Source: an uncultured Opitutia bacterium (GTDB lineage Bacteria; Verrucomicrobiota; Verrucomicrobiia; Opitutales; Opitutaceae). Taken from it: a stretch of 52,900 nt of DNA. The stretch spans positions 1-52,900 of the forward strand of contig CAIUOU010000090.1 of the NCBI GenBank assembly GCA_903900845.1. The letters are read 5' to 3'. The translations under genes were made by a program, and so were the position numbers. This document shows positions 18,504 to 26,903 of this stretch, piece after piece. Each line of letters starts with the position of its first letter. The stretch's first letter is position 1. Below the pieces are notes generated by a model, which was not told the DNA's origin, made no database searches, and saw only the letters and a list, made by a program, of their open reading frames with translations.

Positions 18504-19436
18504 TCAAAGTTCATCGTCGGGTGAGGCGCGTAGCGCTCCGGCTCCGGGGTCTCGGCGCACCCGCTCCAGCCATTCCGTCATCAGGGGATCCCGGGGCGAT
18601 GCGGACTCTGGCCACGGCGCGGCCACGATATCGATGACGCGCAGCTCGCCATCCGTGCACCGCACGAAGTTCCGCGCGTGCAGGTCGGCCACGAGCCACG
18701 GGGATTCCCCGAGAAAAAAGAGCCGCGGGTGATCGCGGTTGGCCCGCAGGAAACGCGAGGGAATCTCGATCAGGCTGGAGGGCAGATGGCGCGAGGTATC
18801 GGCGCCCTGCGGCAGCGGCTCGCCCAGGGTCTGCTTCGCGACCAGAATACCCTCCACCGTCACCGCCGCGACCTCGGTGGCGGCGCCCCCGAGCGCGTGG
18901 ATCAGCAGGAGTTTCTCCAACAGGTCCCGGTAGCCGCCCAGCACGGCCTCGGCCTGCCAGGCCGCCTCCCCGCCCGCGCGGAAACCAAACACGCTGCCGA
19001 CGCGCTTCTCCTCGCGCGGGAGGTAGAATTTATACACCGAGCCGCATTCCGTGGAAAGGAACGCCGAGGCCTCGACGCCGCTGTGCAGGTACCGCAGCCG
19101 GGCGTTCGGCTCCTCCAAAGGATGCTCCACGGCGGCCGAGAACCCGAAGTCCTCCAGACGGAGCAAAGGCAGCCACGCCCGGAAATCCCGGATCGCCCCG
19201 CCCAACTCCGCCCACTCCCCGCCGGCGCCCTCCAGCAGGATCACTTCGTCTTCCGCGAGGAGGAAGAGATCCTGGTCCGAATCTGTTCGGAGATCACATT
19301 TTTCCGCTGCCGCGCGGAGGCGAGCGAGCGACGCCAGTCGTCGCTCGTGATCGTCTCGAATTTCCGCGCGCGCGCCGGCTCTTGGGAGGAGCCGGCCTTG
19401 GATGCGGGTGGTTTTCCGGGTGAAGACATCGAGCAT
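18504..19436 (-). CDS. Kinase-fold-like protein (aminoglycoside-phosphotransferase / polyvalent-kinase type)
   Basis: A 310-residue protein not matched to a named family with certainty. Its C-terminal part carries a kinase-like catalytic loop, LVADLHARNF (Asp251, Asn256), followed 13 residues later by VID (Asp269), which can serve as the metal-binding Asp. A beta-strand lysine sits in GSVYKFYLP (Lys136). This spacing resembles the APH/choline-kinase fold and the polyvalent-kinase-like family rather than classical Hanks kinases. The His usual before the catalytic Asp is missing. The N-terminal 110 residues are of unknown type. I chose ATG 19436; longer starts give an Arg/Cys-rich non-coding-like N terminus. 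It is divergent from the efflux operon and its 3' end faces the peroxiredoxin terminator. The substrate is unknown. Confidence 0.6.
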   Translation of the reverse strand: MLDVFTRKTTRIQGRLLPRAGARAEIRDDHERRLASLARLRAAAEKCDLRTDSDQDLFLLAEDEVILLEGAGGEWAELGGAIRDFRAWLPLLRLEDFGFSAAVEHPLEEPNARLRYLHSGVEASAFLSTECGSVYKFYLPREEKRVGSVFGFRAGGEAAWQAEAVLGGYRDLLEKLLLIHALGGAATEVAAVTVEGILVAKQTLGEPLPQGADTSRHLPSSLIEIPSRFLRANRDHPRLFFLGESPWLVADLHARNFVRCTDGELRVIDIVAAPWPESASPRDPLMTEWLERVRRDPGAGALRASPDDEL

Positions 19437-19504
19437 GCGGCCGGCGCGCGAACGTTCGCGGCGGGCGCGCCAAACGCAAGGGCAACGCTCGCACCGCCAC
19501 AAGC

Positions 19505-19532
19505 TTGCCGCGGTCCCCGCCCGCGGGATACT
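19505..19532 (+). promoter_or_regulatory. Candidate promoter of the ABC efflux operon
   Basis: TTGCCG at 19505-19510 and GATACT at 19527-19532 are 16 bases apart and lie 32 bases before the first ATG of the efflux operon, inside the 128-base divergent gap. No repressor gene or clear operator was found next to it, unlike the TetR-linked ybhGFSR operon of E. coli. Prediction by eye. Confidence 0.35.
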
Positions 19533-19564
19533 TTGCCCATGCGTCCGAACGGCCGCTCCACGCC

Positions 19565-20554
19565 ATGCCCCGGATCCTTACGCTCGTCGCCGCCTTCACG
19601 CTCCTCGCGGGCTGCCGGCCCGCCCCCTTGGACGGGCCGCTGGTGCTTTCCGGCAACCTCGAGTTGGTCGACGCCCAATTGAGCTTCAAATATCCGGGCC
19701 GCGTGCTCGAACGCCTCGTCGACGAGGGCCAGCGCGTGAAGGCCGGTCAGCCGGTCGCGCGCCTCGACGACTCGGAACAGACCCAAGAGGTGGCCCTGCG
19801 CCGCGCCGAGCTGGCCGCGGCCCGCGCCCTGCTCGCCGAACTCGAGGCCGGATCCCGCCCCCAGGAGATCGCCGCCGCGGAGGCCGTGCTGCGCAGCATG
19901 CAGGCCGAACGCGAGCGCGCGGAACTCGATTTCAAACGGCAGCAGGACCTGCTCCAACGGAACGCGATCGCGACGCGCGACTTCGAGTCCGCGCGCGCAC
20001 AACTCAAGGTGGCCGAGGCACGGGTCGCCGAGGCGGCTGAACGCGCCTTGCTCATCCGGGCCGGTCCGCGACCCGAGACCATTCTGCACGCACGCGCTCG
20101 CGCCGAGCAGTCCGCCGCCGCGCTCGCCCTCGCCCAGAACCGCCTCGACCAGACCCGGCTGGTCTCGACCCTCGATGGCGTCGTGCTCTCGCATCACGTC
20201 GAGGCGGGGGAGTTCGTTGCCGCCGGCACGCCGGTCGTCACCGTCGCCGACACCGTGCGCATGTGGGTGCGGGCCTACGTGAACGAGACCGACCTCGGGC
20301 GGCTGCGCCTCGGCCAGAAGGTCGAGGTGCGCACCGACACCGCGCCGGGCCGCGGGCACGAGGGCACGGTCTCCTTCATTTCGGCCGAGGCGGAATTCAC
20401 GCCGAAGACGGTCCAGACCGCGAAGGAACGCGTCCGGCTCGTCTATCGCGTGAAGGTAGACGTGCTAAACCCGCGCGACGAACTGAAGACGGGCATGCCC
20501 GCCGACGTCATCGTGCCGGCGGCGGCATCCTCCACGCCGGCGAAGGGCGGCTGA
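19565..20554 (+). CDS. HlyD/YbhG-type membrane fusion lipoprotein
   Basis: A 329-residue periplasmic adaptor. The lipobox LLAGC predicts a lipoprotein with Cys17 lipidated. It then has a biotinyl-lipoyl-like half (GRVLERLVDEGQRVKAGQPVARLDD), a long alpha-helical coiled-coil hairpin (about 70-180, rich in Ala, Glu and Arg), the second lipoyl half (STLDGVVLSHHVEAGEFVAAG) and a beta-barrel domain. This matches YbhG/HlyD adaptors that couple ABC-2 exporters to an outer-membrane channel. It heads the operon; the first ATPase starts seven bases after its stop. ATG 19565 was chosen because it gives the lipoprotein signal at the correct place. No TolC homologue is in the window, so the outer-membrane partner must be elsewhere. 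Confidence 0.88.
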   Translation: MPRILTLVAAFTLLAGCRPAPLDGPLVLSGNLELVDAQLSFKYPGRVLERLVDEGQRVKAGQPVARLDDSEQTQEVALRRAELAAARALLAELEAGSRPQEIAAAEAVLRSMQAERERAELDFKRQQDLLQRNAIATRDFESARAQLKVAEARVAEAAERALLIRAGPRPETILHARARAEQSAAALALAQNRLDQTRLVSTLDGVVLSHHVEAGEFVAAGTPVVTVADTVRMWVRAYVNETDLGRLRLGQKVEVRTDTAPGRGHEGTVSFISAEAEFTPKTVQTAKERVRLVYRVKVDVLNPRDELKTGMPADVIVPAAASSTPAKGG

Positions 20555-20561
20555 GCCCGCC

Positions 20562-21518
20562 ATGGCCGCCATCCGGACGCGCGGAATGCGCCGCACCTTC
20601 GGCGGGGTGACGGCGGTCGCGGGCCTCGATCTCGACGTCGAGGCCGGCGAGATCTTCGGCCTCGTCGGACCAGACGGGGCGGGGAAAACGACCACCCTGC
20701 GAATGCTCACCGGCATCCTGCCGCCCACGGCCGGCAGCATCGAGGTGGCCGGTTGCGACGTCGTGCGGCAGCCGGGCGGCGTGAAGGACCGCATCGGCTA
20801 CCTGAGCCAGCGGTTCGGTTTGTACCCTGACCTGACCGTGGCCGAAAACCTCGCGTTCCACGCGGACCTGCAGGGGGTACCCCCGGCGGAGATGCCGGCG
20901 CGGACCGCGCGCCTGCTCGGATTCAGCGGTCTTGATGCGTTCCATCGCCGGCTGGCGGGCGATCTTTCCGGCGGGATGAAGCAGAAGCTCGGCCTCGCCT
21001 GCGCGCTTATCCACACACCGCGGATCCTCTTCCTCGACGAGCCGACCAACGGTGTCGACCCGGTGTCGCGCCGTGATTTCTGGCGGATCCTCCACCAACT
21101 GGTTCGCGAGGGAGTCACGATCCTCGTCTCCACCGCCTACCTCGACGAGGCCGAACGCTGCAGCCGCCTCGCGCTCCTGCACGAAGGACGCGTCCTGGCG
21201 CTGGGAACCCCCGGCGAGGTGAAAAGCATCCTGCCGGGCTCGCTGCTCGAGGTGCGCACCGCGGATTCCCGGAAAGCCTGCCTGGTGTTGCGCGCCCGGC
21301 TGCCGGAGTCGCGCGTGGTGCTTTTCGGGGACCGGATCCACGTGACCGCAGCGGACGCGGCTGCAGCCGGACGTCGCATCTCCGAAGCCCTCGCGGCGGA
21401 GGGACTCCCCCCGGAATCGGTGCGCCCCGTCGAGCCCTCGCTGGAGGATGTTTTCGTCGCCGTGCTCGCCCGCCCGGCCCCGCCGGGCTCCGGCGCCGAG
21501 GCCCCCTCCTCGCCATGA
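20562..21518 (+). CDS. ABC transporter ATPase (YbhF N-half-like)
   Basis: A 318-residue nucleotide-binding protein of the ABC-2 drug-efflux class. Walker A is GPDGAGKT (36-43), the signature is LSGGMKQK (from 135) and Walker B is ILFLDEPT with catalytic Glu160. The switch histidine expected after the D-loop is absent: the segment reads VSTAYLDEAE with Ala192 where the second ATPase has a histidine. In E. coli both ATPase halves are fused in YbhF; here they are separate genes. Its stop overlaps the start of the next ATPase by four bases (ATGA). It likely forms a heterodimer with that ATPase to drive the two permeases. Confidence 0.9.
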   Translation: MAAIRTRGMRRTFGGVTAVAGLDLDVEAGEIFGLVGPDGAGKTTTLRMLTGILPPTAGSIEVAGCDVVRQPGGVKDRIGYLSQRFGLYPDLTVAENLAFHADLQGVPPAEMPARTARLLGFSGLDAFHRRLAGDLSGGMKQKLGLACALIHTPRILFLDEPTNGVDPVSRRDFWRILHQLVREGVTILVSTAYLDEAERCSRLALLHEGRVLALGTPGEVKSILPGSLLEVRTADSRKACLVLRARLPESRVVLFGDRIHVTAADAAAAGRRISEALAAEGLPPESVRPVEPSLEDVFVAVLARPAPPGSGAEAPSSP

Positions 21519-22495
21519 ACGGGAACGCGGACCACGCGGCCCCGGCGATCGAGGTGCGGGACCTCGGGATGACCTTCGGCTCATTCCGTGCGGTGGCAGG
21601 TGTCTCTTTCGGGGTGAAGCGCGGGGAGATTTTCGGCCTGCTGGGACCGAACGGAGCCGGCAAGTCCACGACCATCCGCATGCTGTGCGGCCTGCTGGTA
21701 CCGACGAGCGGCACCGGCCGCGTTGCCGGCCTCGACATCGTGCGCGACACGGAAAGCATCCGCGCCCGCCTGGGCTACATGAGCCAGCGCTTCTCCCTCT
21801 ACGACGAGCTGACCGTGGAGGAGAACATCGAATTCTTCAGCGGGATCCAGGGCCTGCCCCGCGCGCGCCGGGAAACGCGCCGGGACTGGGTGCTGGAGAT
21901 GGCGGGTCTCCGGGAGCAACGCCAAACCCGAACCGCCAATCTCTCAGGCGGCTGGAAACAACGGCTGGCGCTCGGCTGCGCGGTGCTGCACGAGCCGCCA
22001 ATCCTGTTCCTCGACGAGCCGACGTCGGGCGTCGACCCGATCAGCCGCCGACTTTTCTGGGACCTGATCCATGGCTTGGCGGCGGGCGGCGTGACCGTGC
22101 TCGTGACGACGCATCACATGGAGGAGGCCGAGTACTGCGACCGCCTCGGTGTGATCTATCGGGGTGAACTCGTGGCGCTCGGCACGCCGGCGGAGCTCAA
22201 GTCGAACCACATGCGGGATGCCGTCGTGGAGATCACCTGCCCGCGGCCGCAGGAGGCCCTGGCGGCCGTCGAGGTGCTACCCTCGGTGCGCGAGGCCTCG
22301 CTGCGCGGCGGCGGCCTGCACGTTGTGGCGCGTGACGCCGAAGCCGCGCTGCGCGGAATTCCGGCGGCGCTGGCGGCGGCCGGCATAAACGCCAGCCGCG
22401 TCGAGCGCGTAACGCCGTCGCTGGAGGACGTTTTCGTGTCGTTGATCGAGGCGCACGACCGCGCGGCCGGGGCCCGACGGGAGGTGGAACGATGA
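21515..22495 (+). CDS. ABC transporter ATPase (YbhF C-half-like)
   Basis: A 326-residue ABC ATPase with all canonical motifs: Walker A GPNGAGKS (44-51), signature LSGGW (143-147), Walker B ILFLDEPT with Glu168, and switch His200 in VTTHHMEEAE. The C-terminal 90 residues form the usual extension ending in a TPSLEDVF motif, shared with the preceding ATPase, so the two are old paralogues. ATGA overlaps at both ends couple it to its neighbours. It probably supplies the competent hydrolysis site in the heterodimer. Family members export drugs, cations or other small molecules; the substrate here is unknown. Confidence 0.91.
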   Translation: MNGNADHAAPAIEVRDLGMTFGSFRAVAGVSFGVKRGEIFGLLGPNGAGKSTTIRMLCGLLVPTSGTGRVAGLDIVRDTESIRARLGYMSQRFSLYDELTVEENIEFFSGIQGLPRARRETRRDWVLEMAGLREQRQTRTANLSGGWKQRLALGCAVLHEPPILFLDEPTSGVDPISRRLFWDLIHGLAAGGVTVLVTTHHMEEAEYCDRLGVIYRGELVALGTPAELKSNHMRDAVVEITCPRPQEALAAVEVLPSVREASLRGGGLHVVARDAEAALRGIPAALAAAGINASRVERVTPSLEDVFVSLIEAHDRAAGARREVER

Positions 22496-23625
22496 GCCCG
22501 CGCCGGCTGCTCGCCATGGCCCGGAAGGAGACCATCCACATCCGGCGCGACCCGCGCAGCCTGGGTCTCGCCGCGGGCATCCCGATGCTGATGCTGCTGA
22601 TGTTCGGCTACGCGCTGACGCTGGACGTCAACCACGTGCCCTTCGTGGTGCGCGACCAGAGCGGCACACCCGAGAGCCGGGCGCTCGTCGCCCGCTTCAC
22701 CGCGACGCGCTACTTCAACTTCCAGGGCGCGATCGCGGACGAGGCCGGCATCTCCAGCGCGCTCGACACCCGGCGGGCGATGCTGGCGCTCGTGATCCCG
22801 CCCGACTTCGCGACGCGGCTCGGCGCGGGCCGCGAGGTCCCCGTGCAGGCGATCGTCGACGGCGCGGACGCGAACACCGCCGGTATCGTGCTGGGCTACA
22901 CGCAAGCGGTGGTGGCGAGCCACCAGGCGCAGATCATGCTGGAAGTAGCCCGGCGGACGGGCGGGTCGCCGCCCGCGCCCTCCGTCGACCTGCGTCCGCG
23001 GGTGTGGTTCAACGCCGATCTGGAGAGCCGGAACTTCATCGTGCCCGGGATCATGGCGGTGATCATGGGGCTGATCGCGGCCCTGCTCACGGCGCTGACC
23101 GTGGCGCGGGAATGGGAACGCGGCACGATGGAGCAGCTGATCACCACTCCCGTGCGTCCAGCCGAGATCATCCTCGGCAAACTTCTGCCGTACACGGTCA
23201 TCGGCCTGGCGAACATGACCGTCGCGGTGCTGATGACGGTGTTCCTTTTCGACGTGCCCCTGCGCGGCAGCGTGACGCTGCTCTTCTCGGCCGGCCTGGT
23301 GTTCGTGGTCGGCACGCTCGCGCAGGGACTGTTCATCAGCGCGCTGGCCCGGCAGCAGCTGCTCGCCGCCCAGCTGGCGATGGTCTCGACCTTCCTGCCG
23401 GCGTTCCTCCTCTCGGGTTTCGCCTTCGCCATCGCCAACATGCCCGGGCCGGTGCGCGCCATCAGCCACCTCGTGCCGGCCCGCTACTTCGTGTCGCTCG
23501 TGAAAGGCGTCTTCCTGCGCGGAACGGGGCTGGAGACGCTGGCGCGCGACGCCCTGCTGCTCGTCGTTTTCGCGGTGGCGCTGCTGGCGCTCGCCATCCG
23601 CCTCACGCGCGGGCGACTCCGCTGA
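22492..23625 (+). CDS. ABC-2 type permease (YbhS-like)
   Basis: A 377-residue permease. It has one N-terminal helix (about 20-40, ending near FGYALTLDV), a periplasmic domain of about 130 residues, then five helices. NPDLESRN-like sequence (NADLESRNFIVPGIMAVIM) opens the membrane region, and EWERGTMEQLITTPVRPAEIILGKL is the typical coupling segment of the YhiI/YbhS/YbhR group. It overlaps the preceding ATPase by four bases (ATGA) and ends two bases before the next permease. The two permeases are clear paralogues and probably form the heterodimeric membrane core of the exporter. Confidence 0.9.
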   Translation: MSPRRLLAMARKETIHIRRDPRSLGLAAGIPMLMLLMFGYALTLDVNHVPFVVRDQSGTPESRALVARFTATRYFNFQGAIADEAGISSALDTRRAMLALVIPPDFATRLGAGREVPVQAIVDGADANTAGIVLGYTQAVVASHQAQIMLEVARRTGGSPPAPSVDLRPRVWFNADLESRNFIVPGIMAVIMGLIAALLTALTVAREWERGTMEQLITTPVRPAEIILGKLLPYTVIGLANMTVAVLMTVFLFDVPLRGSVTLLFSAGLVFVVGTLAQGLFISALARQQLLAAQLAMVSTFLPAFLLSGFAFAIANMPGPVRAISHLVPARYFVSLVKGVFLRGTGLETLARDALLLVVFAVALLALAIRLTRGRLR

Positions 23626-23627
23626 CC

Positions 23628-24755
23628 ATGGCGACGCGCATCCTCGCCATCCTCCGCAAGGAGTTCCGCTCCCTCCTGCGCGACCCGCGCATGCGGTTCG
23701 TGATCCTCGGCCTGCCTGTGCTGCAAACGCTGATCTTCGGGTACGCCGTGACGCTCGACGTGCGGCACGTGCGACTGGCGGTGGTGGATCGCGACGGCAC
23801 GCCGGCGAGCCGCGCTCTGGTGGCGCGCTTCACGGGATCGGCGTGTTTCGACGCCGTGGCGCATCCGGCGGACGAGACCGCGGCGCGCGCACTGCTCGAT
23901 GCCGGCGAAGTCTCCGCGCTGCTGCAGATCAACGCCGGTTTTGCGGAAGGTCTGCGTGCCGGCCGCGCGATGCCGGTCCAGCTGGCGGTCGACGGCGCCG
24001 ATTCCAACACCGCCCGCTTTGTCCTGAACTACGCGGCCCAGATCGCGGCCGCGGCCAACGCCGCGCTCGCCGGCGAGACGATCCGTCGCCGGTTCGGTCC
24101 GGCCGCGGCGCCCGGCGGCATCGATCCGCGGCCGCGGGTCTGGTTCAACCCCGACCTGGAGAGCCGCAACTACTACGTGCCGGGCATCATCGCGATGCTC
24201 GTGATGCTGGTCGGCCTGATGCTCACGAGCATGGCGATCGTGCGGGAGAAGGAGACCGGCACGATTGAGCAGATCATGGTGACGCCGATCCGCCCGGTGG
24301 AGTTCATCCTAGGTAAATGCGCGCCGTTCGCCGTGGTGGGCCTCATCGACACGGCGTTGGTCTCCGCGGTGGGCCTCTTCTGGTTCGACATCCCCTTCCG
24401 CGGGAGCTTCGCCCTCCTGCTCCTCGGCACCGCGCTGTTCCTGCTCGGAACGCTCGGCATCGGGCTCTTCATCTCGACGGTGAGCCGCACGCAGCAGCAG
24501 GCGATGATGACGACGTTCTTCTTCTTTTTCCCCGCGATGCTCTTCTCCGGCTTCATTTTTCCGATCTCCAGCATGCCGGAACCATTCCAGTGGCTGAGCC
24601 TCGCCGACCCGCTCCGGCACTTTCTCGTCATCATCCGCGGCGTCTTCCTGAAGGGCGTGGGCGCCGAGGTGCTGTGGCCCGAGCTGGCCGCGCTCCTGGG
24701 AATGGGTGCCGCTGTGATGGCCTTCGCCGTCTCGCGCTTCCGGAAAACGCTCTGA
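23628..24755 (+). CDS. ABC-2 type permease (YbhR-like)
   Basis: A 375-residue permease and paralogue of the preceding gene, with the same topology: one N-terminal helix, a periplasmic domain, then five helices. Key stretches are FGYAVTLDV, NPDLESRNYYVPGIIAMLV, EKETGTIEQIMVTPIRPVEFILGK and FFFFFPAMLFSGFIFP. The start is ATG 23628, two bases after the upstream stop; in-frame sequence continuing upstream inside the first permease is not coding in this frame. It is the last gene of the adaptor-ATPase-ATPase-permease-permease operon. No terminator was seen in the following gap. Confidence 0.9.
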   Translation: MATRILAILRKEFRSLLRDPRMRFVILGLPVLQTLIFGYAVTLDVRHVRLAVVDRDGTPASRALVARFTGSACFDAVAHPADETAARALLDAGEVSALLQINAGFAEGLRAGRAMPVQLAVDGADSNTARFVLNYAAQIAAAANAALAGETIRRRFGPAAAPGGIDPRPRVWFNPDLESRNYYVPGIIAMLVMLVGLMLTSMAIVREKETGTIEQIMVTPIRPVEFILGKCAPFAVVGLIDTALVSAVGLFWFDIPFRGSFALLLLGTALFLLGTLGIGLFISTVSRTQQQAMMTTFFFFFPAMLFSGFIFPISSMPEPFQWLSLADPLRHFLVIIRGVFLKGVGAEVLWPELAALLGMGAAVMAFAVSRFRKTL

Positions 24756-25078
24756 GCGGGTCGCAGCCGCGAGGAAGGAAGAAACGTCCGGCCAACCGGG
24801 GCCGGGCGCAGGAGCGAAGGACCTGGAGGATTACCGATCCGCGGTTCATCGGACTCGAGTGGTCCGCAGCCCCCTCCGTTGCCGGAGCTTTGGCGGGTAA
24901 ACCGCCGCGGCCAAGTCGGGCGCCGGTCGCGGGAGGATTTTCCTTATTCAGCGCCTTCCGAGAGTTCCGTGGGCCGCCTGGCTCGCTTTCGTGATCTTGG
25001 CGTTTCGCGGCTCCCCTTCTCGGGCCTCCGTGAACGGTGCCTCAATGAAAGCGTCGCGCAACCGCGCCGGCTCCAAGC
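24756..25078. other. 323-base intergenic gap
   Basis: The gap lies between the convergent ends of the efflux operon and the MscS gene. I found no credible gene, tRNA or terminator in it. Its right half holds the 9-base-periodic stretch listed separately at 24984-25010. Short open frames on both strands appear to be chance products of high GC. Confidence 0.5.
24984..25010. repeat. 9-base-periodic intergenic sequence, candidate dispersed repeat
   Basis: Three consecutive 9-base units (CGCTTTCGT, GATCTTGGC, GTTTCGCGG) lie in the gap. From memory, similar strings alternating TTCGCG and GATCTT occur between genes in many Verrucomicrobial genomes. Only one copy of this version is in the window, so dispersion cannot be shown here. 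Confidence 0.3.
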
Positions 25079-26305
25079 TCAGCCGTTCCGTGTTCCGACC
25101 AGACGGTCGAAGGCGGGGCCGGCCAGCTCGACGGTTCTCGTCGGAAAGGCGAACGCCAGGCCGCGGGCCTCGACCGCGCGCATGATCGCGAGATTCACCT
25201 CCTGCTTGATCGCGAGGGAGCGGCCGAAATCGGCTTCGGTCACCTCGTAGGCCAGCCACACGTCGAGCGAGGACCCGCCGAAGTCCCGGAAATAGACATG
25301 CACCTCGCCGCGGTCGACGTCTGGACGCGCGAGGAGCATCGCCCGGACGTCGGCCACCAGGGATTCCACCTGCTCCGGGCGACTCGCGTAGGTGACGCCG
25401 ATCACCTGCTCGAAACGCCGGCCGGTGAAGCGCGAGAGGTTCGTGATCGTGTCGGAGGCGACCGTCTTGTTCGGGATCACCATCAGCGAGCGGTCCTGCA
25501 GCCGCACGCGGGTGGACCGCAGCCCCACGTCCTCGACTTTGCCGAGATGTCCGCCGATCCGCACGGTCTCGCCCACGCGGAACGGCTGATCGACGGCCAC
25601 GACGATCGCCCCGAATACGTTCGCGAGCGTGTCCTGCGCCGCGAGGGCGAAGGCCAGGCCGCCGATGCCGAGGCCCGCCAGCAGCGCCTTCACGTCGAAC
25701 CCGAGGCCCTGCACGGTCAGGAGCACCCCCACCACCGCGAAGAGAATGAGGGTCGTTTTCCGGATCCACGGCATGAAGGCCGCGACGCCGAGCGCCCGCT
25801 CCCGGGCGACCTCGCCGGCATGCTCGAGGAGAGCCGCCAGGCCGCACCACAGGGCCCAGAACAGCACCAGGGAGAACGCCACCTGCGAACCATGGCCGAT
25901 GAACCGGTCCGCTTCCGCGGTCAGCTTCAGCACCCGCAGCGACGAGAAGAGGCCGAGCAGCGTCACCAGCGCCGCCGCCGGTCGCTCCAGCGCCGGGAAC
26001 AACTTGTCGTCCAGCGTGGTCTCGGTGCGTTCCGCCAGACGGCGCAGGGTCGGGAAAAACAGTCCCGTGACGATCCGCCGGCCGAGCAGCGCGATCACCA
26101 GCAACCCGGCCGCCACCGCGAAATGCGTCACGGTGTTGCCAGAGTCCGGGATGCCGAGCAGCCGCAACGCCGTGTCGACCAGATGCTCGAGGAAATCGTG
26201 CGCGTCGATCCGCACTCCGTCCGCGACCGGGTTCTCGGCCGCACCGAGCTCAGCGGGGCCGGCCGCCGGCGCCAACGGGAGCAGCCTCTTCGGGGGAAGC
26301 CTCAT
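25079..26305 (-). CDS. MscS-family mechanosensitive channel
   Basis: A 408-residue small-conductance mechanosensitive channel. It has transmembrane helices at about 60-80, 105-125, 140-160 and 178-198, then the conserved pore helix TM3 (about 205-232: LLAGLGIGGLAFALAAQD). The beta-domain follows (PFRVGETVRIGGHLGKVEDVG, SLMVIPNKTVASDTITNLS) and then the C-terminal alpha/beta domain. Such channels open on membrane tension and release solutes during osmotic downshock. The extra N-terminal helices make it a YbdG/YnaI-like size rather than minimal MscS. ATG 26305 is the first start. It lies 140 bases downstream of the small heat-shock genes on the same strand. Confidence 0.9.
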   Translation of the reverse strand: MRLPPKRLLPLAPAAGPAELGAAENPVADGVRIDAHDFLEHLVDTALRLLGIPDSGNTVTHFAVAAGLLVIALLGRRIVTGLFFPTLRRLAERTETTLDDKLFPALERPAAALVTLLGLFSSLRVLKLTAEADRFIGHGSQVAFSLVLFWALWCGLAALLEHAGEVARERALGVAAFMPWIRKTTLILFAVVGVLLTVQGLGFDVKALLAGLGIGGLAFALAAQDTLANVFGAIVVAVDQPFRVGETVRIGGHLGKVEDVGLRSTRVRLQDRSLMVIPNKTVASDTITNLSRFTGRRFEQVIGVTYASRPEQVESLVADVRAMLLARPDVDRGEVHVYFRDFGGSSLDVWLAYEVTEADFGRSLAIKQEVNLAIMRAVEARGLAFAFPTRTVELAGPAFDRLVGTRNG

Positions 26306-26445
26306 GGGCGCGAGGACACTAGCCCGGGATCGGGTTTGTCAAAGGCTTTGACCGGTGGCGGCGCGGGGAAACGAAAACGCCGGGGAGAAAGCTCCCCGGC
26401 GGTTACGGCACGGACACACGCCGGATCCGGCGCGGCGCGCGGGAT

Positions 26446-26853
26446 TCAGCTCACCGTGATCTTCCGCGGTTTGATGGCGGCGGACTTCGGCAGCGACACC
26501 CGCAGGATGCCGTCCGCGATCTCCGCGTGGATCTTGTCGACGTCGATCACGTTCTCGTGCTCGAGGACGAGCTCGTACGGGGCGTCGGAAGTCTCGCGGT
26601 AAAGCAGCGTCCAAGCCTCGGGGCGCTTCCACGACCGGCGGCCGACGACGCGGAGAAACCCCTCCTCGACCGTGAGCTCCAGGCCTTCCTTGGAGACGCC
26701 GGGGAGATGAATGGTGACGCCGAAGGCGTCGTCGGCCTCCCGGATCTCGTAGGCGGGCTTGATGGACGGACCGATGTCGACGGGGCCGGATCGGGCGCTG
26801 CGACGGGTGGGCAGACGGTTAAAGGCGGGCATAAGGGTGTGGATGAGGGACAT
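26446..26853 (-). CDS. Hsp20/alpha-crystallin small heat-shock protein
   Basis: A 135-residue small heat-shock protein. The alpha-crystallin domain runs from about residue 38 to the C terminus. It contains FGVTIHLPGVSKEGLELTVEEG and ends with the A-x-x-x-x-G-[IV]-L-x-[IV]-x-[LV]-P-K motif (AEIADGILRVSLPK). It binds unfolding proteins as an ATP-independent holdase. ATG 26853 follows an AGGAG at good distance. It is the second gene of a pair, 50 bases after its paralogue, with a leader resembling the first gene's leader. Divergence between the two (135 versus 154 residues) suggests distinct subunits of one heat-induced system. Confidence 0.9.
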   Translation of the reverse strand: MSLIHTLMPAFNRLPTRRSARSGPVDIGPSIKPAYEIREADDAFGVTIHLPGVSKEGLELTVEEGFLRVVGRRSWKRPEAWTLLYRETSDAPYELVLEHENVIDVDKIHAEIADGILRVSLPKSAAIKPRKITVS

Positions 26854-26862
26854 GGTGGTTTT

Positions 26863-26879
26863 CTCCTGGATAGAGGTTG
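26863..26879 (-). promoter_or_regulatory. Leader element of the second Hsp20 gene (shared motif and ribosome binding site)
   Basis: Read on the minus strand this is CAACCTCTATCCAGGAG, ending nine bases before the start codon. It closely matches the leader of the upstream Hsp20 gene. A CTCC just upstream could pair with the GGAG of the ribosome binding site. No regulator is identified. Confidence 0.4.
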
Positions 26880-26903
26880 AGGGAGTTCGCGGTTAGGCGG
26901 GGA

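Noticed and set aside
23004-23627. In-frame upstream extension of the second ABC permease
   Set aside because: It overlaps the first permease in another frame and is Arg/Gly/His-rich; the ATG at 23628 starts the conserved N terminus.
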